Made by a program: the position numbers and the translations under genes. Positions 44,633 to 52,295 of a stretch of DNA of 53,180 nucleotides are shown piece by piece. The stretch is from positions 1 through 53,180 of the forward strand of contig JACSSC010000047.1 in assembly GCA_014879445.1 (NCBI GenBank), given 5' to 3'. Source of the stretch: Candidatus Competibacteraceae bacterium. GTDB lineage: Bacteria > Bacteroidota > Bacteroidia > CAIKAF01. The stretch's first letter is position 1, and each line of letters begins with the position of its first letter. Under the pieces are notes generated by a model. That model made no database searches, had not been told where the DNA came from, and worked only from the letters and a program-made list of their open reading frames with translations.

Positions 44633-45784
44633 TTACTTAAGTAATTTTTGACGAATAGACGCCGGTATTCCATCTTTATGTACCAAAAAATTCATTGTTC
44701 GAAGTCGCACATATGATTCGGAAGCGAAGAAATATCCGCCACATTCATTAGATGTCTGCCCCCATGAATTTTTCACATGATAATATGTATTACCAAACTG
44801 GTCTTTGTATTTTCCGGTAATCTGCATACCGTGGTCATCAGTTGTTTCGTAATTATCAAAATCCTGCTGGCGCATTTGTTGTGTGATGACACGCTGAGGC
44901 AGCGGACGATTAAAAACAGTATCTTTCTCTTCTTTTGACATTACATCCCAATCCTTTTCGGGAATAATAGCTACGCCGTTTTTATGCGAAAATCCCTTAT
45001 CACTAACATCAGCACCCCAAGCAACGGTAAATCCTTTTGACAAGGCATAATCAAGGGTCTGCATCATTTCTTCCAAAGGCAAGTTATGTACGCGGTCCCA
45101 TGACCAATTATCTGGTATTTCGAGAATAAAAGATGAATAAAAGGGATGATGTGTATAAGAAGTAATATCAATATAATCGTCGGGACGTAAGCCAAGCCAC
45201 TGGCTGAATGAGTCAGGTGTATATGACTTTCCGTTATAGGTAAATGATTCAGGTAATTTCCCGAAATAAGCATCTAGAATACCATTAAGCGCAATTTTCC
45301 AAGCATGAGTAAGATTAGTGTTTTTGTTTTTAATGATAGCATCCGCAAAAGCTTTAATAATTTCATCTAATTCCCCATGATTGATACGCTTCTCTCCATA
45401 AATAGTAGCAGGATACACTTGCTCAGGCATCATTCCATGTGTACGAAACACATTTAGTGGATCATGAAATGCGCCGCCTGGGCCTAGGTTTGAAGAACCA
45501 TGCATACGAACATATTTCACTACCTTATCAAAATAAGTATGCCGCACAACAAACATCTCACTCAAATCAACATCTGGTTTACCTAATCGTTTTAGCTCTG
45601 ATTCTAAAAAAGAAAGAGTAGAAAAACTCCAGCAAGTACTCGACTTGGCCTGATCTTTTACAGAAGTAGCATCATTTTCGTATATCTTGGTAAATAAGAA
45701 ACCGCCGTTCGATTTATTCCGGATTGTTTCCTGAGCTGTTAGACAAAAAGGAATCAAAAACAAAAACAATAAACTATTTTTCAT
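44633..45784 (-). CDS. Secreted C1 (papain-like) peptidase, bleomycin hydrolase/PepC type
   Basis: A 383-residue protein with a signal peptide (cleavage after ...CLTAQ, about residue 18) and a complete C1B catalytic set: Cys51 (SSTCWSFST), His318 (DDHGMQI) and Asn339 (HVKNSWG). The spacing between Cys and His, and SEMFVVRHTYFDK, fit the bleomycin hydrolase / aminopeptidase C branch. Those enzymes are normally cytoplasmic hexamers, so the signal peptide is a notable difference. There is no long propeptide. Divergent from the sensor kinase gene. Confidence 0.9.
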   Translation of the reverse strand: MKNSLLFLFLIPFCLTAQETIRNKSNGGFLFTKIYENDATSVKDQAKSSTCWSFSTLSFLESELKRLGKPDVDLSEMFVVRHTYFDKVVKYVRMHGSSNLGPGGAFHDPLNVFRTHGMMPEQVYPATIYGEKRINHGELDEIIKAFADAIIKNKNTNLTHAWKIALNGILDAYFGKLPESFTYNGKSYTPDSFSQWLGLRPDDYIDITSYTHHPFYSSFILEIPDNWSWDRVHNLPLEEMMQTLDYALSKGFTVAWGADVSDKGFSHKNGVAIIPEKDWDVMSKEEKDTVFNRPLPQRVITQQMRQQDFDNYETTDDHGMQITGKYKDQFGNTYYHVKNSWGQTSNECGGYFFASESYVRLRTMNFLVHKDGIPASIRQKLLK

Positions 45785-45882
45785 ATACTATAACATTTTA
45801 GTTGAATACAAATGTGCAAATTTTAGTTGTTGATTACAAGATTGCAGCTATGTGCAATGAATCAGGTATAGTAAAAAATATG

Positions 45883-45890
45883 TAGGTTTG
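45883..45890 (+). promoter_or_regulatory. -7 promoter element of the sensor kinase gene
   Basis: TAGGTTTG ends 4 bp before the ATG at 45895, so transcription would start at about the start codon and give a leaderless message. No TTTG box at 19-21 bp. Confidence 0.6.
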
Positions 45891-45894
45891 TTGC

Positions 45895-48800
45895 ATGCGC
45901 CTGTTGATTATTATAGCAATGAGTTTTTGCATACTGAATGTACACGCTACTTCATCGGTACGTTTCAGAAAAATTTCTATTGGCGGAGGGCTAACTCAGA
46001 ACACGGTTACAACACTTATGCAAGACGAATATGGTTGTTTGTGGATTGGCTCTCAAGATGGCCTAAATATGTATAACGGAAGTTCATTTCGACACTTTAA
46101 ACACAACTCAAACGACACAAATTCTTTATCTGATAATTTCATTCTCGACCTTTATCAAGATGCCAACGGGCAAATATGGGTTGCTACCCGTAACGGGCTC
46201 AATCTGCTCAACAGAAATACTTTTCAATTTAAGCGATATTATGGCCCTAGTGAAACGAGACGTAAATATCACAACATGTTTTTTAGATTAGCTCCTGTTG
46301 GTCCGGATTTTATTATTTCTCAGCATAACGGTTTTGTTCTAGGACACACTGCTACATTTACATTTTATTCATTAAAAAAAATCATTCATCAATCATTACA
46401 AAACATTAAACTGCAAGACCTATTCCCAACGCAGGATGGGTTTATGATTGCAACAAACCGGGGCTTACTTGTATTTAAATATAATCACGGCTTTCAATTT
46501 ATTCATATTCCACTTATGCAGGGTGAAATTATCAAATCTGCCATGAAATGGAATGATGAAACCGAAATTTGGGTTGGTACAACTCATTCGCTATACAGCG
46601 CAAAAATTGAAAACGGGAATCACACCATCTCCGCAATTTGGGAACATGATGCTGAAAGACAGATAACCTGCATGGAAGAAGCAGATTCTGCAACATGCTG
46701 GATAGGCACACATAATGGTTTATTTATCACCAATCGGTATACACCCGGTTACTCGGCATGCATTCTTCCCGACACTCGTCAGCGTGAAGGAATCTCTTCT
46801 GGAGACATCAATACTTTGCTTCTTGGTGATAACGGATGCATATGGGTCGGAACCATCAATGCAGGTCTTAATATCTATGACCCACAAACAGACCGTTTTC
46901 GATTTATAGAAATTGCTTCGAACGAAAATACCAGTCGTATCAATGCCGCGTGGGGATTATTTCAAACAGACGAAAAAACAATCATTGCGGGCAATTATGA
47001 AGGAATGCAAATTATCCGTTTCAACAAACCCATTAAAGAAATTGCTTCTAGTAATACTACATACTGGACATACGAAACCGAGCCCTTTGAAGCAAAAAAA
47101 ATCAATCAACGAGTAACATACATTCATGGAGATTCGCTATACTATTGGCTAGCTACAAGCGGTAACGGACTCTTTCGCTATGATATTAAGAGCAAAGAAA
47201 TAGTTCAATATTTGCACCATCCACAACGTCCATCCATCTCCAGCAATACCATCTATCATATATCACCCACACGAGACGGCGCGCTTTGGCTTAGCACACA
47301 AGATGGTTTAACCCTGTTTAATCCTGCATTAAACACATTTGAAACAATCAAGACCTCATCATACTCCCCTGAATTAAATGATTTTGTACTTTACACTTAC
47401 GTCTCATTCAATAAAAAATTGCAATTTATCTGTACTGCAAATGGACTCATTGTTGAAGATAAAGAACAGCATACAAGAAAAATTTATCAGCACAACGATA
47501 CGATTCCAGAAAGTATCAGCTTTAACATTACTACTTCGGTATGTGAAGATAAACGAGGATATTTTTGGGTTGCTACACTTGGAGGAGGCATCAATCGTCT
47601 TGATGCGTCAACTGGCACTTTCGAACATTTTGGTCAGGCAGAGGGCCTACTAGATGAAGTAGTTTATACGGTAGTACCCGATGAAGCAGGAAACATTTGG
47701 TTCTCATCCAATACTGCGACAGGAAAAATAAACAGCGCAACATTAGATGTTAGAGTATATCCTATTAACGAAATATTTACACAAGTAGAATTTAGTCAAA
47801 ACTCTTATCACCTTTCAAACGAAGGCACACTATTTTTCGGCGGGTCAAGAGGTATTGTTTTCTTCGACCCCTCTCAGTTTAAAAACAAAGAAAAACCTGA
47901 AAAAGTTTTGCTTAACGATCTACGGCTCAATTTTAGAGGGCTTCGTCCTTCCGACAGTATTTATGTTATTGGTTCACCTCTTTTGCCCCAACGCATTATC
48001 ATGAAGCCAGGTATTCATTCGTTATACACAGAATTTGCAGCCATTGATTACAGAAACCAATCCAATATTCAATTTGCGTACATGCTTGAAGGACATGATG
48101 AACAATGGATTGAACTGCCAACCGGGCAATATTCAGTACTATATTCAGGCCTTCAATTTGGAGATTATATCCTCAAAGTTAAGTACCGACTTAAGGGAGA
48201 GTCATGGTTCCCATTAAGTTTGCAAATACCCATTTCTATTATTCCTCCATTCTATCAAACCCAATGGTTTAGTATCGGTATTTCACTCTTTCTGATTATT
48301 TCCAGCGGATTATTAATTAGATATCTTTCTACTCTTCGCCTAAAACGAAAGCTACGACAAATCGAAACCCAGGCCAAAGTGCAAGAAGAAAGAGCCCGAA
48401 TTTCACGCGAATTACATGACAATATCGGTTCACAACTCACTTATGTAATATCATCGCTCGACAAAATCAACTATCGCCTAACACCTGAAAACACTTTTGA
48501 CGAAAAAGAGAAACTGGAGGCACTAGGTGTATTTGCACGTAAAACAATGAAAGAATTAAGAGAAACAATTCATACCCTTGACAAAAAAAGTTATAATTTA
48601 ATTGAGTTGGTACAAAAAATAAAAGAACTTACAACTACATATGCAACTCATATTGGCATTGAAACCGAAATAACACAATCCATAAAGAAATCATGCACGA
48701 TAGAACCTATCATATTTATACATCTTTATAGAATTGTTCAGGAATCATTACAGAATATATTAAAATATGCACAGGCCACAAAAATATCAGTAGATATTTC

Positions 48801-48996
48801 ATATCAAAGAAAAAAAATCAGTATACGGATTCAAGATAACGGAATTGGATTTGACACTACAGCCCAGTCAAAAGGAAACGGCCTACGAAACATGCAACAA
48901 CGCGTTCAAGAAATTGATGGCAACTGGGAAATAGAAAGTAATCCACAAATGGGTACAACTATTCTCATTAAAGTACCTGTGAGAAATAACACATAA
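45895..48996 (+). CDS. Reg_prop / Y_Y_Y sensor histidine kinase (NarL-type)
   Basis: A 1033-residue sensor. Order: signal peptide (about 1-18); many two-bladed beta-propeller reg_prop repeats (for example CLWIGSQDGLNMYN near 50-63, IWVATRNGLNLLN, IWVGTINAGLNIYD, FWVATLGGGINRLD); a Y_Y_Y domain (about 690-775); a membrane helix (about 785-805); HisKA_3 with phospho-acceptor His841 (SRELHDNIG); and a HATPase domain ending GNGLRNMQQRVQ. The sensory part is periplasmic and large enough to bind a carbohydrate or peptide. Unlike the hybrid kinases of polysaccharide utilisation loci there is no fused receiver or AraC domain. Partner regulator gene is 67 bp downstream. Confidence 0.93.
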   Translation: MRLLIIIAMSFCILNVHATSSVRFRKISIGGGLTQNTVTTLMQDEYGCLWIGSQDGLNMYNGSSFRHFKHNSNDTNSLSDNFILDLYQDANGQIWVATRNGLNLLNRNTFQFKRYYGPSETRRKYHNMFFRLAPVGPDFIISQHNGFVLGHTATFTFYSLKKIIHQSLQNIKLQDLFPTQDGFMIATNRGLLVFKYNHGFQFIHIPLMQGEIIKSAMKWNDETEIWVGTTHSLYSAKIENGNHTISAIWEHDAERQITCMEEADSATCWIGTHNGLFITNRYTPGYSACILPDTRQREGISSGDINTLLLGDNGCIWVGTINAGLNIYDPQTDRFRFIEIASNENTSRINAAWGLFQTDEKTIIAGNYEGMQIIRFNKPIKEIASSNTTYWTYETEPFEAKKINQRVTYIHGDSLYYWLATSGNGLFRYDIKSKEIVQYLHHPQRPSISSNTIYHISPTRDGALWLSTQDGLTLFNPALNTFETIKTSSYSPELNDFVLYTYVSFNKKLQFICTANGLIVEDKEQHTRKIYQHNDTIPESISFNITTSVCEDKRGYFWVATLGGGINRLDASTGTFEHFGQAEGLLDEVVYTVVPDEAGNIWFSSNTATGKINSATLDVRVYPINEIFTQVEFSQNSYHLSNEGTLFFGGSRGIVFFDPSQFKNKEKPEKVLLNDLRLNFRGLRPSDSIYVIGSPLLPQRIIMKPGIHSLYTEFAAIDYRNQSNIQFAYMLEGHDEQWIELPTGQYSVLYSGLQFGDYILKVKYRLKGESWFPLSLQIPISIIPPFYQTQWFSIGISLFLIISSGLLIRYLSTLRLKRKLRQIETQAKVQEERARISRELHDNIGSQLTYVISSLDKINYRLTPENTFDEKEKLEALGVFARKTMKELRETIHTLDKKSYNLIELVQKIKELTTTYATHIGIETEITQSIKKSCTIEPIIFIHLYRIVQESLQNILKYAQATKISVDISYQRKKISIRIQDNGIGFDTTAQSKGNGLRNMQQRVQEIDGNWEIESNPQMGTTILIKVPVRNNT

Positions 48997-48997
48997 A

Positions 48998-49015
48998 ATA
49001 CGACAATTGACGTAT
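48998..49015. promoter_or_regulatory. Candidate operator upstream of the response regulator gene
   Basis: ATACGACAATTGACGTAT is an imperfect palindrome (half-sites ATACGACAA and, inverted, ATACGTCAA, differing at one base) centred on CAATTG. It ends 21 bp before the -7 element. A related copy lies before the next gene. It probably binds the LuxR-type regulator; this is inferred from sequence and position. Confidence 0.55.
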
Positions 49016-49036
49016 CATTATATGTATTGGATGACT

Positions 49037-49044
49037 TAAATTTG
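49037..49044 (+). promoter_or_regulatory. -7 promoter element of the response regulator gene
   Basis: TAAATTTG, 19 bp before the ATG at 49064. No TTTG box at the normal place; the 18-bp palindrome sits just upstream of that position, as expected for an activator-dependent promoter. Confidence 0.6.
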
Positions 49045-49063
49045 TTTTGAAATAAAACAACTC

Positions 49064-49726
49064 ATGAAAAAGATAAAAATAGCCATTGCTGATGATCAGT
49101 CATACTTGCAAAAAACATTACAAGAAACCCTCGGATTATTTGACGATGTAGAGGTAATTCATACTGCATCAAACGGGCAAGAAATATTACACGAATTAAA
49201 CCGTGGATTATCACCAGATATCATACTGATGGACATAAACATGCCAATCATGAATGGGATTGAAGCCACATCAATCATTGCCCAGCAATATCCCAATATA
49301 AAGATTTTGATGCTTACAGTATTTGAAGACGAACATAATCTATTCGACTCCATCATGGCAGGAGCTTGTGGATATTTACTAAAGGATGAAAAACCAACAG
49401 TTCTCCATAATGCTATTCAGGAAGCCATAGAAGGTGGGGCTCCTATGTCTGCAACTATTGCCAATAAGTCGTTGCGCATCATACGCAACGGCCCCCCACA
49501 ACCATCAGAAGATGCTGAGAAGTTCGAACTTTCGAAAAGAGAAATAGAAATACTTGAGAAGATAGCAGAAGGGAAAAATTATCAAGAGATTGCTGACCTT
49601 CTTTTTATAAGCCCAAAAACAGTTCGCAAACACATTGAGAATATCTATCAAAAACTCCGTGTTCACAACAAAGTAGAAGCCATTAACCTAGCTCGAAAAA
49701 ACAAGCTGATACAACTCTTTTTTTAA
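49064..49726 (+). CDS. NarL/FixJ family response regulator
   Basis: A 220-residue regulator: receiver domain (about 1-120) with acidic pair Asp10-Asp11 and phospho-acceptor Asp57 (LMDINMP), plus the switch residues in MLTVFED and the conserved Lys in LLKDEK; a short linker; and a LuxR-type helix-turn-helix (about 150-215, ELSKREIEILEKIAEG, SPKTVRKHIENIYQKL). It pairs with the kinase encoded just upstream. It is transcribed from its own promoter with a candidate operator, suggesting autoregulation. Confidence 0.95.
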   Translation: MKKIKIAIADDQSYLQKTLQETLGLFDDVEVIHTASNGQEILHELNRGLSPDIILMDINMPIMNGIEATSIIAQQYPNIKILMLTVFEDEHNLFDSIMAGACGYLLKDEKPTVLHNAIQEAIEGGAPMSATIANKSLRIIRNGPPQPSEDAEKFELSKREIEILEKIAEGKNYQEIADLLFISPKTVRKHIENIYQKLRVHNKVEAINLARKNKLIQLFF

Positions 49727-49735
49727 AAGCTCAAT

Positions 49736-49753
49736 ATACGACAACAGATGTAT
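49736..49753. promoter_or_regulatory. Candidate operator upstream of the alpha/beta hydrolase gene
   Basis: ATACGACAACAGATGTAT agrees at 15 of 18 positions with the element at 48998-49015, with the left half-site ATACGACAA identical. It ends 22 bp before the -7-like element and 47 bp before the ATG, against 21 and 48 bp at the other gene. Confidence 0.55.
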
Positions 49754-49775
49754 TCAACCATCAATGAAAATTTAT

Positions 49776-49783
49776 TACATTAG
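49776..49783 (+). promoter_or_regulatory. -7-like promoter element of the alpha/beta hydrolase gene
   Basis: TACATTAG, one mismatch to TAnnTTTG, 17 bp before the ATG at 49801. A weak element together with an upstream operator fits a regulated promoter. Confidence 0.5.
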
Positions 49784-49800
49784 TGCAATAAATAACAATC

Positions 49801-50631
49801 ATGAATGCATCTTTTAAAATACGAACAAACGACAACTTACAACTGCAAGGATATACTTACCATAGTTCTCAATCTCCTAGAGTTGTTATTGTTCACGCAC
49901 ATGGCATGGGCGAGCATGCTAGTCGTTACGAACACGTTGCCAATTTCCTTTCAAAAAAAGATATAGCATGGATTAGCATGGACCATCGTGGACATGGATT
50001 ATCTGAAGGGCGACGCGGCCATGCTCCCAACTATGAAGCCCTTATGAATGACGTATTGCTGCTGCACCAAGAAGCAGTAAAAACATATCCCAACACACCC
50101 ATCATTTTGTATGGGCATAGTATGGGCGGAAATCTTATGCTTAATTATTTGATAAGAATGAAACCTGAAATATCCGGGGCTATTATTACATCACCCTATT
50201 TGCGACTAGCCTTTGAACCACCCGGCTGGAAAGTAGCACTTGGAAAATTTTCGGCGGGCATCATTCCTACACTAACACAGCCAACAGGCCTTGATACAAA
50301 AGCACTATCAAGAGACATGCAGGTTGTTAATGACTATGAGAACGACCCGTTAGTACATGATAAAATCAGTTCTGCATTTTTTACCTGTGTTCATGCTGCA
50401 GGCCCCTACGCCATTGAAAATGCTTCATTAATTCAGCAACCTGTATTACTGATGCACGGCACATCAGACCAGATAACATCCCACAAAGCATCAGAAGAAT
50501 TAGCAATCAATAATCCTCAATACATTACTCTAAAACTATGGGAAGGGCTTTACCATGAAATACATAATGAGCCGGAAAAAGAGCAAGTACTAAACATCAT
50601 GAGTGAATGGATTCTCTCACTTCGTTTGTAA
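49801..50631 (+). CDS. Alpha/beta hydrolase, monoacylglycerol lipase-like
   Basis: A 276-residue serine hydrolase of the Hydrolase_4 (lysophospholipase / monoglyceride lipase) group: oxyanion segment VHAHGMGEHASRY, MDHRGHGLSEGRRGH, nucleophile elbow GHSMGG (Ser107), catalytic Asp in HGTSDQI and His in LYHEIHNE. No signal peptide. It lies 74 bp after the response regulator and shares its candidate operator, so it is a probable target of that system. It ends 7 bp from the convergent permease gene. Confidence 0.9.
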   Translation: MNASFKIRTNDNLQLQGYTYHSSQSPRVVIVHAHGMGEHASRYEHVANFLSKKDIAWISMDHRGHGLSEGRRGHAPNYEALMNDVLLLHQEAVKTYPNTPIILYGHSMGGNLMLNYLIRMKPEISGAIITSPYLRLAFEPPGWKVALGKFSAGIIPTLTQPTGLDTKALSRDMQVVNDYENDPLVHDKISSAFFTCVHAAGPYAIENASLIQQPVLLMHGTSDQITSHKASEELAINNPQYITLKLWEGLYHEIHNEPEKEQVLNIMSEWILSLRL

Positions 50632-50638
50632 TAAGGTA

Positions 50639-51724
50639 TTATTTCTGCGCAAATCGAATAAGAATAACACCTACAACCACAAAACAAAAATTGGGTAGCC
50701 AAACTGCAAGCCATGGTTGCAACAACCCATTTAATGCAAAAGTTGTAGTAATACGCATCATGAAAATGTACGAAAAAGCCATTGCTACTCCCATGGCAAG
50801 ATGAAACCCTATGCCTCCCCTGACCTTACGACTCGCAATGGGCACAGCAATAAGCGTAAGAATAATTGTTGAAAAAGGATTCGCATTTCTTTGATTTTTC
50901 TCAATCAAATAATAATTAATAAACTCCGAACCTTTTGACTTCTCCTCTTCAATGAATGCATGTAGCTCATTATTGCTCATAGTTTCAATTTTTTTGAGAT
51001 CGTGCTTAAAGAATGAAGGCGTAAATGCAAAGGTCGTATCCATCAAAGCCCCACGCCTAACTGATTCATTCATTCCATCAAAGCTGCGGATAATATAATC
51101 ATGTAACTGCCAATTGCCCGTTAAACTATCATACACAATATGACCGCTCATAATTTTAAGTACTAATCTATCATCCTGCATCTTTTCATAGGCAAACTTA
51201 GAAGCCCTGTTAGCACGCAAATCATACCTCTCAACAAAAACAAATTCACCGCGACTCAGCTGTCGGTGAAAATTAGTAGAGGTTTCTGATCTTTTGGAAA
51301 AATATTTTTTCTCAAAATCCACCCTGATTTCATTAGATCGGGGCAAAATGAAATTTGTAAGCCCCCAACTAACAGCAGCAATAAGAAACGCAGAGAAAAG
51401 AAAGGGTACAAGCAAACGCCAATAACTGATTCCGGTAGCAAGAATGGATATAATCTCCAGACGACTTGCCATACGTGAAGTAAAGAAGATAACTGAAATA
51501 AAAACAAAGAGCGGGCTAAACAAATTCCCAAAATAAGGTATGAAATTAAGATAATAATGAAAGAGAACTTCATTCCATTTAGGAGCATAACCGGGTCTGC
51601 CAATCAATCCATCGAGTTTCTCTGACACATCAAATACTACCGTGAGCGCTAAAATTAGAGAAATGGCTACTACAAAAGTAGTCAGAAACTTAATAATGAT
51701 ATAACGATCTATTTTCTTCAGCAC
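50639..51724 (-). CDS. LptF/LptG family permease (YjgP/YjgQ)
   Basis: A 361-residue inner-membrane protein: three N-terminal helices (about 12-115), a periplasmic beta-jellyroll domain (about 130-255) and three C-terminal helices (about 270-355). LptF/G with LptB move lipopolysaccharide from the inner membrane to the bridge proteins. The frame is open to an ATG at 51769, but a full promoter (51731-51762) lies inside that extension, so I chose the GTG at 51724 (VLKKIDRYI...). Which of LptF or LptG it is cannot be said. A lone gene in the window. Confidence 0.9.
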   Translation of the reverse strand: MLKKIDRYIIIKFLTTFVVAISLILALTVVFDVSEKLDGLIGRPGYAPKWNEVLFHYYLNFIPYFGNLFSPLFVFISVIFFTSRMASRLEIISILATGISYWRLLVPFLFSAFLIAAVSWGLTNFILPRSNEIRVDFEKKYFSKRSETSTNFHRQLSRGEFVFVERYDLRANRASKFAYEKMQDDRLVLKIMSGHIVYDSLTGNWQLHDYIIRSFDGMNESVRRGALMDTTFAFTPSFFKHDLKKIETMSNNELHAFIEEEKSKGSEFINYYLIEKNQRNANPFSTIILTLIAVPIASRKVRGGIGFHLAMGVAMAFSYIFMMRITTTFALNGLLQPWLAVWLPNFCFVVVGVILIRFAQK

Positions 51725-51730
51725 AGTAAA

Positions 51731-51762
51731 CAAAAGTAACCTGATTTTATGAGGTTGACAAA
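51731..51762 (-). promoter_or_regulatory. Promoter of the LptF/G permease gene
   Basis: On the minus strand TTTG (51759-51762), exactly 20 bp, then TACTTTTG (51731-51738), a full consensus match. The -7 element ends 6 bp before the GTG start, so the message is almost leaderless. Confidence 0.8.
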
Positions 51763-51825
51763 CCCACAAAAGGTAGGTTATATGAACTTTTTTTTAAAAA
51801 CATATGAAATTACTGAATAAATATC

Positions 51826-51833
51826 TAAATTTG
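51826..51833 (+). promoter_or_regulatory. -7 promoter element of the STAS gene
   Basis: TAAATTTG, 26 bp before the ATG at 51860. No TTTG box at the usual distance. Confidence 0.6.
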
Positions 51834-51859
51834 TTAAGTTAATCAAGAATAGAAAGCGT

Positions 51860-52231
51860 ATGAGTTTTCAAGTAGAAAATAATGAACATTTTGTAATGTT
51901 GAAATCCACAGTTGAAAAACTGGATAGTTCTGTATCACCTGATTTGAAAGCAGAGATTGTATTTCAGAATGGGAAAGGAGAGAAAAATATTGTAATTGAC
52001 CTAAGTGATGTAAAATACATTGATTCTTCAGGGCTTAGTGCTATTTTAGTGGCCAATCGTCTTTGCAAAGGGTGTCAGGGCGTGCTGGTACTAACTGGAG
52101 TTAATGATTCTGTCATGAAACTAATCACCATTTCTCAACTCGACACCATACTCAATATCATTCAGAATCCAAATGAAATTATAGATTTCATTATCATGGA
52201 CAATATTGAAAATGATTTAACCGGCGAATAA
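51860..52231 (+). CDS. STAS domain anti-sigma factor antagonist
   Basis: A 123-residue single STAS domain of the SpoIIAA/RsbV type. The phosphorylation loop YIDSSGLSAIL (Ser56/Ser57) is present. In the family, the unphosphorylated form binds an anti-sigma kinase; a PP2C phosphatase restores that form. A GAF-SpoIIE phosphatase is encoded at 20888-22114, but no kinase is in the window, so pairing is a guess. The C-terminus is slightly longer than minimal and acidic. Confidence 0.92.
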   Translation: MSFQVENNEHFVMLKSTVEKLDSSVSPDLKAEIVFQNGKGEKNIVIDLSDVKYIDSSGLSAILVANRLCKGCQGVLVLTGVNDSVMKLITISQLDTILNIIQNPNEIIDFIIMDNIENDLTGE

Positions 52232-52256
52232 TTTTTTTTGTTTCTCAAGTTTTTTA

Positions 52257-52264
52257 TACATTTG
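52257..52264 (+). promoter_or_regulatory. -7 promoter element of the T9SS cargo gene
   Basis: TACATTTG, 31 bp before the ATG at 52296; a TTTG box lies 16 bp upstream (52237-52240), shorter than the usual spacer. Confidence 0.6.
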
Positions 52265-52295
52265 ACTAATTCATTTAACTCCTAAATTTAATCAC

